From positions 310,001 through 374,000 of the forward strand of contig NZ_JACBFS010000003.1 of the NCBI RefSeq assembly GCF_022138605.1: a DNA stretch of 64,000 nt, given 5' to 3'. This DNA comes from Xanthobacter sp. NM-25 (GTDB taxonomy: Bacteria; Pseudomonadota; Alphaproteobacteria; Rhizobiales; Xanthobacteraceae). Below are positions 35,987 through 43,296 of the stretch, in pieces. Position 1 is the stretch's first letter. Each line of letters begins with the position of its first letter. The notes beneath the pieces are model-generated. The model searched no databases. It saw only the letters and a program-made list of their open reading frames with translations, and had not been told where the DNA came from. Position numbers and translations under genes: made by a program.

Positions 35987-36472
35987 TCAGGCCCAGCTGA
36001 GGAAGAAGCCCACGTCGCCGGGCATGCCGCCGGGCCAATCGACGATCATGGCCTTGAGCTTGTAGTGGTTGGGGCGCAGATAGTCGCGCCACAGCTCGAA
36101 CGCCTGGCGCGGCCGGCCGGTGAGCGTCTCGGGCCACCCGTCCTCGGCATTGTTGATGGCGCGCCCCTTGTCCGTGCACAGGGTGTTGGGAAACCGCAGG
36201 ACCATGATCTCGGTCTCGCCGCGCTGGGCGGCCAGCCGCATCTTGGTGATCAGATTCTGGGCGATGGCGTGGATGAGGTCCGGGGTCAGGTCCACCGGCG
36301 TCGCGAGCTTCTTCACCAGCTCCTCGCGGGCCTTGTCCTCCTTGTCCATGGCGGCGAGCTCTTTGTTGAGCTTGTTCTGCTCGAGCTCCAGCATGTATGC
36401 GCGCAGATCATCCGCGGACATGAAGGTTTCATCGGCCAGGGTGCTGTGGGGAGCCTGGGCTTGATCGGTCAT
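35987..36472 (-). CDS. Hypothetical protein upstream of ppk2
   Basis: A 161-residue soluble protein I do not recognise. Residues about 20-60 are charged and helical, probably a coiled coil (ELEQNKLNKELAAMDKEDK), and the C-terminal half has a compact predicted domain ending MPGDVGFFLSWA. AAGG eight bases before ATG 36472 supports this start; the frame continues upstream to 36916 and an ATG at 36649 cannot be excluded. It lies directly upstream of ppk2 on the same strand, so a link to polyphosphate is possible but unproven. Confidence 0.65.
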   Translation of the reverse strand: MTDQAQAPHSTLADETFMSADDLRAYMLELEQNKLNKELAAMDKEDKAREELVKKLATPVDLTPDLIHAIAQNLITKMRLAAQRGETEIMVLRFPNTLCTDKGRAINNAEDGWPETLTGRPRQAFELWRDYLRPNHYKLKAMIVDWPGGMPGDVGFFLSWA

Positions 36473-36974
36473 CGTCTTGGCCTTTCGCGCACGGTGATCG
36501 GTATCGGCACGACCGACAGGATCACGGACGAAGGCTGCGGTGAAATCAATAGAGCGTCCATGACCTGCGCCAATTTGCGCACCGAAAAACGACATCAGGT
36601 CTTCCGCTGCTGAAGCAACAGGTGATGCTTTGTGAGTGGAGGTATCCATCTCTTGGCTAGAGGTGGATTTTTGTTCGGGTGCACTCTGGTGTGGCACTGC
36701 CACGATCCAGGTGCGGGAGCGGGTGAATATTGAGAGGCGCATGGAGGTGGCGATGTCCCGTTCATTGCGATGAAAAGGATAGGTGTCGTCTTCCAAAGAC
36801 GGGAAGGGGGCGCGGGCGGCCATCGCGTCCATTTTGGCGGTCATTCCGGCACCAAGCGGCCTGTGATGTGCCGGTTGGAACTGCTCCAATGGGACCCGCC
36901 TCGATTGGAACGCCAAGCATCCGATGGTACCGTCACGCGCTTATGATCCACAATTCGAGCGGGAGATGTCGCGC
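36473..36974. other. 502-bp divergent intergenic region
   Basis: This gap separates the minus-strand unknown gene from the plus-strand lipoprotein gene. It holds an inverted repeat TTGGA-N5-TCCAA (36875-36889) and a TATGAT hexamer (36942-36947) that could be a -10 element for the lipoprotein gene, without a good -35. The minus frame stays open through most of it. I see no RNA gene. Confidence 0.4.
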
Positions 36975-37379
36975 GTGAAACCCATTGCTTTCGCCGCCCT
37001 CGCCCTGGTCGCCTTTTCGGCGACGGGCTGCGTGACTGCGGTTCAGGACAAGGAAAACATGCTGTCGGCGGCGGGTTTCAGCGTGCGTGTGGCGGACACG
37101 CCGCAGAAGGCCGCGTCACTCCGGAAGCTGCCGCCGCACAAGTTCGTGGTTCAGAACAAGGGCGGGCAGCCGCTTTACCTCTATGCGGACCCCACCGTGT
37201 GCGGCTGCCTCTATTATGGGACGCAGGAAAACTTCCAGAAGTACCAGCAGATGGCCTTTGCGCAGAACCTCGCCAACGAGCAGCAGATGACGGCCATGAT
37301 GAACCAGCAGATGGCCTTCGATTACGGCCCCTGGGGGCCCGGGCCATGGGGCCCGGCGGGCTATTGGGGCCCCATGTGA
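36975..37379 (+). CDS. Small putative lipoprotein
   Basis: A 134-residue protein starting at GTG, with a hydrophobic signal (about residues 3-18) and lipobox SATGC placing the lipidated cysteine near residue 19. Export to the inner or outer membrane is expected. A central CGCLYYGTQ and a Gln/Met-rich stretch lead to a Gly/Pro/Trp-rich tail (GPWGPGPWGPAGYWGPM). GTG 36975 is preferred because GGGAG at 36961-36965 lies nine bases before it; ATG 36966 would abut that site. Function unknown. Confidence 0.7.
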   Translation: MKPIAFAALALVAFSATGCVTAVQDKENMLSAAGFSVRVADTPQKAASLRKLPPHKFVVQNKGGQPLYLYADPTVCGCLYYGTQENFQKYQQMAFAQNLANEQQMTAMMNQQMAFDYGPWGPGPWGPAGYWGPM

Positions 37380-37644
37380 CGCCAGCTGCGTGAAGCGCGC
37401 GGCTTGACGAACGGGTCCGAGGCGGCGGCTGGCGCGCGCAGCCGCCTCGGCCGCCCGCCAAGGGCTTTGGATGCGTGTCTTTTTTGCCACCACAAGGGGC
37501 TTTGTTCGCCGCTAAATAGGGGGCGGATTCCGGTTTGTCCGGCGGGGCCGTTGCGCCCGTGCGTTGGACGAGGTTCGGCACCGCGCAAGCGCGCTGCATA
37601 CAGGCGAGAGCTGCGCACGAGATCGGGAAGGCAAGAGGTCTGCC

Positions 37645-38502
37645 ATGTTGTGGTGCCGGGACGCGATGCTGTCGGTGGGGGTGGCGGGTCTCATGCTGGC
37701 GGCGGCCGCGGGAGGTCCTGCAGCCGCGGCTGATCTTTACGCTTCGAGCGCTGCCCCGGCGGCGAAGCCCTCGGCCGAGGATTGGTATCTGACCATCGGT
37801 GTCTCCGGCCGGGTGGAGCCCGATTATCCCGGCGCGGACGATTACGCCTTTCGGCCGGGCGCCATCTTCTCCATCTCCAAGGCCAGCGGGCTCAATGTGT
37901 TCCGCAGTGTCGACGACAATCCCTCGGTGGCGCTGCTGGATACCGGCAGCTTCCGGGTGGGCGCCGTCGGGCGGCTGGACTGGGGTCGCGACGAGGATTC
38001 CTCCGATCGCCTGACCGGTCTCGGCGATGTGGACATGTCGATCGAAGCCGGTGGCTTCGCCGAATGGTATCCCTTCCAGTGGCTGCGCCTGCGCGGTGAA
38101 CTGCGCTACGGCATGGGCGGGTTCGACGGCGTGACCGGCGATCTCGCGGCCGACCTCATCTACACCATGGATCGCTGGCGGTTCGCGGTGGGGCCGCGCC
38201 TGTCCTACGCGGGCAGCGGCTACATGGGCACCTATTTCGGCATCACGCCGCTGCAGTCGCTTTCGGCGACCCTGCAGGGTAATCCGCTGCCGGTGTTCAA
38301 TGCCGGCGCCGGGTTCGATGCGGTGGCCGCCACCGCCCAGGTGACCTACAATTTCCGCAACGGCTTCGAGGCGGGGGTCTACGGCACCTATGGCTATCTG
38401 CTGGGGGACGCGGCCGCTTCGCCCCTGACCAGCGACGAAAGCCAGTTCAAGGCGGGCGTCTCGCTGAGCTACACGTTCAACATGGGCAAGTCTTGGTGGT
38501 GA
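37645..38502 (+). CDS. MipA/OmpV family outer-membrane protein
   Basis: A 285-residue beta-barrel protein with a signal peptide (1-29, ending PAAAA). Alternating aromatic/hydrophobic strands run to the C-terminus, including VSGRVEPDYPGADDYAFRPG, the MipA/OmpV opening motif. MipA scaffolds murein enzymes in E. coli, and OmpV relatives are porin-like. AGAGG six bases before the ATG supports the start. The last codons (SWW-stop) form the first unit of a 14-bp tandem repeat, and the protein ends in Trp-Trp, one residue past the expected terminal aromatic. Confidence 0.85.
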   Translation: MLWCRDAMLSVGVAGLMLAAAAGGPAAAADLYASSAAPAAKPSAEDWYLTIGVSGRVEPDYPGADDYAFRPGAIFSISKASGLNVFRSVDDNPSVALLDTGSFRVGAVGRLDWGRDEDSSDRLTGLGDVDMSIEAGGFAEWYPFQWLRLRGELRYGMGGFDGVTGDLAADLIYTMDRWRFAVGPRLSYAGSGYMGTYFGITPLQSLSATLQGNPLPVFNAGAGFDAVAATAQVTYNFRNGFEAGVYGTYGYLLGDAAASPLTSDESQFKAGVSLSYTFNMGKSWW

Positions 38503-38559
38503 CAGCTTGGTGGTGACAGCTTGGTGGTGACAGCTTGGTGGTGACAGCTTGGTGGTGAC
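38493..38559. repeat. 14-bp direct tandem repeat, five copies, covering the mipA stop codon
   Basis: TTGGTGGTGAC occurs at 38493, 38507, 38521, 38535 and 38549, each copy joined to the next by AGC, giving an exact 14-bp period. The first copy encodes the Trp-Trp-stop of the preceding gene; a degenerate echo (CAGCTGGTGAAGTCCTGGTG) follows. The copies are identical, so the expansion is recent or copy number is still changing. Confidence 0.95.
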
Positions 38560-38670
38560 GCCCAGCTGGTGAAGTCCTGGTGCTGATCATCGGCCCGTGC
38601 GGGTGCTGAGGTTGGGCAGCCGGCCCCGTGGGAGCGCGTGCCGCGCTCCAGGCGCGGCCCATCTCCTCTT

Positions 38671-39021
38671 TCACTGATCGGCGCGTCCTGTCGCCTTCTC
38701 CTCGCGCCGTTGCTCGGCCCGCCGCGCCAGATCATAGCCCAGAACCACGGCGCCGCCCGCCGCGGCGGCCGCAGCGCCGCCTGCGGCTGTGGTTTCGTCC
38801 TGCGGCGTGGTGTCATCCTGCGCGGGCGTGGGGTGGCGCTCGCCGCCTTCGACGTCGTCACGCCCCACATCATCGATCGCGGACCGGGCGGCTGCCTGTG
38901 GCCGCGCCGCATGGGGGGAAGAGCCATCGCCGCGGCTGCGGCGATGGAGCAGGGCCCAGAACAGAGCGAGGGGCACCAGCGCCGCCAGCAGGGCGACGAC
39001 GCTGGCGGCATCCACAATCAA
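38671..39021 (-). CDS. Small hypothetical membrane-anchored protein downstream of moxR
   Basis: A 116-residue frame with one N-terminal transmembrane segment (about residues 8-26, SVVALLAALVPLALFWALL), an acidic, Thr/Asp-rich middle and an Ala/Gly-rich C-terminus. The start is TTG at 39021, overlapping the moxR stop by 3 bp, or GTG at 39015; no ATG fits. The overlap suggests translational coupling with moxR. The low-complexity composition lowers certainty. No function is apparent. Confidence 0.5.
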   Translation of the reverse strand: MIVDAASVVALLAALVPLALFWALLHRRSRGDGSSPHAARPQAAARSAIDDVGRDDVEGGERHPTPAQDDTTPQDETTAAGGAAAAAAGGAVVLGYDLARRAEQRREEKATGRADQ

Positions 39022-39863
39022 CGCTGCTCGCGCCGCGCGAGAAAGGCCAGCCGCTCGAACAGATGGACATCCTGCTCATTCTTGAGCAGCGCGCCATGCA
39101 GCGGCGGAATGGTCTTGCGCACGTCCTTTTCGCGCAGGGTGTCCGCCTCCACGTCCTCGGCAAGCAGCAGCTTCAGCCAGTCGATGAGCTCGGAGGTGGA
39201 GGGCTTCTTCTTGAGGCCCGGCACCTCCCGCAGGTCGTAGAACAGCCGTAGCGCCTCCGAGACGAGGCGCTGTTTGATGCCGGGGAAATGCACCTCGACG
39301 ATGGCGCGCATGGTCTCGGCATCGGGAAAGCGGATGTAGTGGAAGAAGCAGCGGCGCAGGAAGGCGTCCGGCAGCTCCTTCTCGTTGTTGGAGGTGATGA
39401 TCACCACCGGGCGCTGGTGCGCCTTCACCTGCTCGCCGGTCTCGTAGACGTGGAACTCCATGCGGTCGAGTTCCTGCAGCAGGTCGTTGGGAAATTCGAT
39501 GTCGGCCTTGTCCACCTCGTCGATCAGCAGTACCGGGCGCTGAGGCGCAGTGAAGGCCGTCCACAACTTTCCCTTGCGAATATAATTGGCAATGTCGTGC
39601 ACCTTGGGGTCGCCGAGCTGGCTGTCGCGCAGTCGGGCGACGGCGTCATACTCATAGAGTCCCTGCTGCGCCTTGGTGGTGGACTTCACATGCCACTCGA
39701 TCAGGGGCGCGCCGAGGGCGGCGGCCACCTCCTGCGCGAGAACGGTCTTGCCGGTGCCGGGCTCGCCCTTCACCAGCAGGGGGCGCTCAAGCACGATGGC
39801 GGCGTTGACGGCGACCTTGAGGTCATCGGTGGCGACATAACTCTCGGTACCCTCGAAGCGCAT
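39018..39863 (-). CDS. MoxR-family AAA+ ATPase
   Basis: A 281-residue AAA+ protein with Walker A GEPGTGKT (33-40), Walker B VLLIDEVD (111-118) and sensor region VVIITSNNEKELPDAFLRR. MoxR ATPases act as chaperones, usually with a VWA-domain partner encoded next door. Here the nearest such protein is the CoxE-like one about 25 kb away (13415-14587). The start at 39863 (MRFEGTESY) begins at the conserved region; upstream codons to 40082 are GC-rich filler. Divergent from dksA. Confidence 0.9.
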   Translation of the reverse strand: MRFEGTESYVATDDLKVAVNAAIVLERPLLVKGEPGTGKTVLAQEVAAALGAPLIEWHVKSTTKAQQGLYEYDAVARLRDSQLGDPKVHDIANYIRKGKLWTAFTAPQRPVLLIDEVDKADIEFPNDLLQELDRMEFHVYETGEQVKAHQRPVVIITSNNEKELPDAFLRRCFFHYIRFPDAETMRAIVEVHFPGIKQRLVSEALRLFYDLREVPGLKKKPSTSELIDWLKLLLAEDVEADTLREKDVRKTIPPLHGALLKNEQDVHLFERLAFLARREQR

Positions 39864-40187
39864 CGGCGCGAATCCCCGTTTCTTCCCCGCGGCAGGGGCA
39901 GGAGCGCACCGCACCGCATCACCGGCAGGGTCGGCAGTCGCCGGCCGCCCGTCAAGTCCCGACCCCCGCAGACGGTGCACGCGCTGCGGCAGGGGGGAGT
40001 TGTCGTGGGGCGGCGGCGCCGATATAAGCGCGGCGACCTTGGAGCGTGTGTCCGTCTTGCGGGGCCCCCGCGCGGCCGCCACTCCAGTTCGTCGACGGTG
40101 CAGGCTCCGCTCTCGCTATCGCCAACGGCCGGCCTGGCGTTCCCCTGCACCGCGGGGATCAACGACGCGTTATGAGGGACACGGCTG
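39864..40187. other. 324-bp divergent region between moxR and dksA
   Basis: The gap holds the dksA promoter (separate entry) and a leader of about 155 bases before the dksA ATG. Open frames cross it on both strands but have no conserved look or ribosome-binding sites. No RNA gene is recognised. Confidence 0.5.
40000..40028 (+). promoter_or_regulatory. Candidate sigma-70 promoter for dksA
   Basis: TTGTCG (40000-40005), a 17-bp spacer, then TATAAG (40023-40028). Four of six and five of six bases match the housekeeping consensus. Transcription would start near 40035, leaving a leader of about 150 bases. Confidence 0.6.
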
Positions 40188-40604
40188 ATGTCGATCCAAC
40201 TCGACGAGGACTATCGGCCCCACGATGACGAGCCTTTCATGAACGACAGGCAGCGGGAGTATTTCCGCCTGAAGCTGTTGCGCTGGAAGGACGACATCCT
40301 GCGGGAAGCGCGTGAAACCCTGCAGCACCTTCAAGATGAGAACCAGAACCATCCGGACCTTGCGGACCGGGCCTCATCGGAAACCGACCGCTCGATCGAA
40401 TTGCGGGCGCGCGATCGCCAGCGCAAGCTGATCGCGAAGATCGACGCCGCGCTGCAGCGGATCGAGGACGGAAGCTACGGCTATTGCGAGGACACCGGCG
40501 AGCCCATCTCCCTGAAGCGGCTCGAAGCTCGGCCCATCGCGACCCTGTCGCTGGAGGCTCAGGAGCGGCACGAACGCCGGGAACGGGTCTATCGCGACGA
40601 CTGA
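40188..40604 (+). CDS. dksA: DksA, RNA-polymerase-binding transcription factor, single-cysteine form
   Basis: A 138-residue DksA/TraR protein that enters the RNA polymerase secondary channel and, with ppGpp, redirects transcription. The coiled-coil tip residues Asp57, Asp60 and Ala62 match the DxxDxA of E. coli DksA. The globular end has only Cys100 (GYCEDTGEP); Thr103, Ser121 and Ala124 stand where the other three zinc cysteines should be, so the fold is probably zinc-free. This sequence type is usual in rhizobial relatives as far as I recall. GAGGGA upstream supports the start; a strong terminator follows. Confidence 0.92.
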   Translation: MSIQLDEDYRPHDDEPFMNDRQREYFRLKLLRWKDDILREARETLQHLQDENQNHPDLADRASSETDRSIELRARDRQRKLIAKIDAALQRIEDGSYGYCEDTGEPISLKRLEARPIATLSLEAQERHERRERVYRDD

Positions 40605-40662
40605 GCAGGAAAACCGTGGCCCGCCCGCCGTCGGGGCAGTCGGTGGGCCGCTCATCCCGCAG

Positions 40663-40702
40663 CAAAAAAAAAGGGCCGGCGCCTTTCGGTGCCGGCCCTT
40701 TT
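40663..40702. terminator. Strong bidirectional rho-independent terminator
   Basis: GGGCCGGC (40673-40680) pairs with GCCGGCCC (40691-40698), extended inward by a G-U and two G-C pairs around a TTTC loop. Nine A precede and TTTT follows. It can stop dksA transcripts on the plus strand and the FliO-like gene on the minus strand, whose 3' ends face each other here. Confidence 0.92.
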
Positions 40703-40715
40703 CACATTCTGTGGT

Positions 40716-43112
40716 CTAGCGCTCCCGCGGCGGGGTGCGGCCCAGCAGGCTTGCCATCTCCGCATCGAAATCGTCGAGGAAATCCGGCTCCTCGGCGGAG
40801 GCTTTCGGCTCCGGCGTCACCACGGGGGGCGCCGAGAGGGCCGCGGGCGTGGCCCGCCGCGCGGTAAACAAGGGTTCGCGCGCCGGCCGCACGGGCGTGG
40901 GTTCGCGCATTGGGTCGACCGGTGCATAGCCGCGGGCCGGCCGCTCGGGCGGGGTCAGTTCGCCGGCCGCGCGGGAGAAGCGCGGCAGCTCGCGCGGACG
41001 GCTCTCGCCAACTGGGGCGGGCTGAGCGCTGGTGCCCTCCGGAGCCGGCGCGGTGTGCCCGGTCTCCTCGGTGCCGGGCAGGCGCGGGCGGCGTCCGAAC
41101 AAACCGGCGCGCGGTCGCTCGGGTGGCGCGGCCACCGGCTCGCGGGGCGTCCCGAAGAGCCGGCGCTGCGGCTCGCTGGTCTGCTGGCGCTCCTGACGGG
41201 CGGCGCTGGCGACGCTCCCCTCGATATCTTCCAGCAGGTCGGAGAGGGACAGATGCAATTTGTCCTCGGCCGGGCGGCTGTCGATGGGGCGGGCCAAGGC
41301 GGCGTCGAGCCGCTGCGCCATCTCCTTGAGGCGGGGTTCCACCGCAGGTGCCGTACGCGGGGTCTCCGGCGTCTCCAGCCGCGCCGCGGGCCGCAGGGTG
41401 GGACGCGGGTCCTGGGCGGGGGCCCGGGGCGTCACCTCCGCATCGCGGAGGGCCGCCTCCATGTCCATGACGATCTGGTCCTGCAAGGCCCGCTCCGCCG
41501 CCACCTTCTCAGCGGCCGCCTTCTCGGCAGCGGCCTTCTCAGCGGCCGCCTTCTCAGCAGCGGCCTTCTCAGCAGCCGCCTTCTCAGCAGCCGCCTTCTC
41601 AGCAGAGGCCTTCTCAGCAGCGGCCTTCTCAGCAGCGGCCTTCTCAGCAGCGGCCTTTTCAGCAGCAGCCTTCTCTGCAGTGGCCTTGTCGGCGGCCGCC
41701 TTTTCAGCAGCCGCCTTCTCAGCAGCCGCCTTCTCAGCAGCCGCCTTCTCAGCAGCAGCCTTCTCTGCTGCGGCCTTCTCTGCTGCGGCCTTCTCAGCAG
41801 CGGCCTTCTCAGCAGCCGCCTTCTCAGCAGCCGCCTTCTCAGCAGAGGCCTTCTCAGCAGCGGCCTTCTCAGCAGCGGCCTTCTCAGCAGCGGCCTTCTC
41901 AGCAGCGGCCTTCTCAGCAGCGGCCTTCTCAGCAGCGGCCTTCTCAGCGGCGGCCTTCTCAGCGGCGGCCTTTTCAGCAGCGGCCTTCTCAGCGGCGGCC
42001 TTTTCAGCAGCGGCCTTCTCAGCGGCGGCCTTCTCAGCGGCGGCCTTTTCAGCAGCGGCCTTCTCAGCGGCGGCCTTCTCAGCGGCGGCCTTTTCAGCAG
42101 CGGCCTTCTCAGCGGCGGCCTTTTCAGCAGCGGCCTTTTCAGCAGCGGCCTTCTCAGCGACAACTTTCTCAGCAGCAGCCTTCTCCGCAGCGACGCCGTC
42201 GTCGGCAGCTTCGGCCGCGATGGCGTCTTCCGCCTCCTGCGCCAGCTGTTCAGCACGTCGGTTGATCTTGCGGATCTGCGCCTCGGTGGCTTCGCGCTCC
42301 TTGCCCGAAAGGTTCGGCAAGGTCTTCGTCAGGCTGGCGGCGCGGTCATGGTGGCGCTTGAGATTGACCAGAATGGCGGCGGCGGCCCCGCGCGGCGACG
42401 CAGCTGCCGCCGGCGCCTCGGCGACAGCCGGTTTTTCGGGCACCGGTTTCTCAGTGGCGGCGATGGCCGGAGCGGCGACCTGTGGGGCTGCGCCATGGCC
42501 GGCGCGCATCTCGCGGGCGTGCGCCTCGCGGCGGGCCGGGCCCGTCTCGTCCGCGGCGGGCGCCGCCAGGGCGGGCTCGCGCGGGAGAACCGGGCGCCGA
42601 TGGCGGTCGGTGTCGATGGTGTCGTCCAGGGGCAGGGCGACCGCGGCGGCGACGGCGGCAGTCAAAGCATCCGCGTGGGCGGCGGGCAGGGCGGGGGCTT
42701 CCGCCCGCAGCGGCAAGCTGGCGCCCACGTCCGGAGCTGCGACAGCCGGGGTCGCCGCAGCAGCGGATCGGCCCTGCCGCTCCATGGGCAGCGCCGGCCG
42801 CAGTCCGGAGGTGTCAACATACCCGCCCGTGATATTTGGCTCCACCACGACGTCGTTGGTTCCGCCGGTCAGCAGCAGGTGTTCCACATCGTCGCGCCGC
42901 ACCAGAACCAGGCGCCGGCGCGGATCGATGGAGATGGCATCGACGACGGCGAGGCGGGGCCCGGCGCGACCGCGTCCCGTCATCCGGCCGGAGCCACCGC
43001 CCAGCCTGCGGATGACGAGAATGGTGGCACCGAGCAGCACGGCGATAACGACCACCGAGATCGCGAGCCGTACCCAAAAATCCAGCTCAGCGCCGAACAA
43101 CTGCTGTAACAT
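40716..43112 (-). CDS. FliO-like membrane protein with a long EKAAA repeat
   Basis: A 798-residue protein. Residues 1-95 match the FliO family: a single membrane segment (about 13-36, FWVRLAISVVVIAVLLGATI), then RLAVVDAISIDPRRRLVLVRRDDVEHLLL. A Pro/Ala-rich linker and a charged helix follow. Residues about 308-538 are some 46 copies of the pentapeptide EKAAA, expected to form a very long single helix. A Pro/Arg-rich tail ends it. FliO helps assemble the flagellar export gate, but no flagellar gene is nearby. Start 43112 has GGAGG at the right distance. Divergent from cckA. Confidence 0.75.
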   Translation of the reverse strand: MLQQLFGAELDFWVRLAISVVVIAVLLGATILVIRRLGGGSGRMTGRGRAGPRLAVVDAISIDPRRRLVLVRRDDVEHLLLTGGTNDVVVEPNITGGYVDTSGLRPALPMERQGRSAAAATPAVAAPDVGASLPLRAEAPALPAAHADALTAAVAAAVALPLDDTIDTDRHRRPVLPREPALAAPAADETGPARREAHAREMRAGHGAAPQVAAPAIAATEKPVPEKPAVAEAPAAAASPRGAAAAILVNLKRHHDRAASLTKTLPNLSGKEREATEAQIRKINRRAEQLAQEAEDAIAAEAADDGVAAEKAAAEKVVAEKAAAEKAAAEKAAAEKAAAEKAAAEKAAAEKAAAEKAAAEKAAAEKAAAEKAAAEKAAAEKAAAEKAAAEKAAAEKAAAEKAAAEKAAAEKAAAEKAAAEKASAEKAAAEKAAAEKAAAEKAAAEKAAAEKAAAEKAAAEKAAAEKAAAEKAAADKATAEKAAAEKAAAEKAAAEKAAAEKASAEKAAAEKAAAEKAAAEKAAAEKAAAEKAAAEKVAAERALQDQIVMDMEAALRDAEVTPRAPAQDPRPTLRPAARLETPETPRTAPAVEPRLKEMAQRLDAALARPIDSRPAEDKLHLSLSDLLEDIEGSVASAARQERQQTSEPQRRLFGTPREPVAAPPERPRAGLFGRRPRLPGTEETGHTAPAPEGTSAQPAPVGESRPRELPRFSRAAGELTPPERPARGYAPVDPMREPTPVRPAREPLFTARRATPAALSAPPVVTPEPKASAEEPDFLDDFDAEMASLLGRTPPRER
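41496..42192 (-). repeat. 15-bp coding tandem repeat, about 46 units, with higher-order duplications
   Basis: The unit is GAGAAGGCCGCTGCT-like on the coding strand (Glu-Lys-Ala-Ala-Ala), varying mainly at Ala wobble positions. Larger blocks have been copied: 41581-41640 is identical to 41821-41880 (240 bp, 16 units apart), and 41941-42000 is identical to 42061-42120 (120 bp, 8 units apart). Rare variants (Ser, Thr, Asp, Val) mark individual units. Confidence 0.95.
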
Positions 43113-43225
43113 CACGCCTCCGTCGCGCAGCCTACGGGAACTTGGAGTCATAGCGAACGGATGACTCTGCGTCTCTACGATAGACGCCATCACCTAAGGT
43201 TTTGTTGATAATCATGGCAGGATTT

Positions 43226-43257
43226 GAGTCGACCGCGACTCCTCTTCTAATGAGAGG
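43226..43257. promoter_or_regulatory. Two adjacent inverted repeats in the cckA upstream region
   Basis: GAGTCG-ACCG-CGACTC (43226-43241) is a perfect 6-4-6 palindrome. It shares its last base with CCTCT-N7-AGAGG (43241-43257). They sit 40-70 bp before the cckA ATG in the 184-bp divergent region with the FliO-like gene. They could be an operator or a leader hairpin; no known consensus was matched. Confidence 0.4.
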
Positions 43258-43296
43258 GCGCCGCGAGCGGCGATGCGCAACCGGGAAAGGTAGGCG

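Noticed and set aside
36473..36916. N-terminal extension of the unknown gene upstream of ppk2 (frame open to 36916)
   Set aside because: The extension is low in conserved-looking content, and ATG 36472 has a well-placed AAGG. An ATG at 36649 is kept only as an alternative.
37419..37448. GAGGCGGC/GCCGCCTC hairpin after the lipoprotein gene as a terminator
   Set aside because: The stem is strong, but the bases after it are GC-rich with no T run, so rho-independent termination is not supported.
38493..38559. Possible CRISPR array
   Set aside because: The 14-bp units are directly adjacent with no unique spacers, and no cas gene is present.
40689..43164. Two long plus-strand frames (806 and 634 codons) opposite the FliO-like gene, full of Ser/Gly/Leu or Phe/Ser/Ala repeats
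   Set aside because: They are antisense readings of the EKAAA repeat, which has no stops in any frame. They lack ribosome-binding sites and known domains, while the minus frame has a FliO domain and GGAGG.
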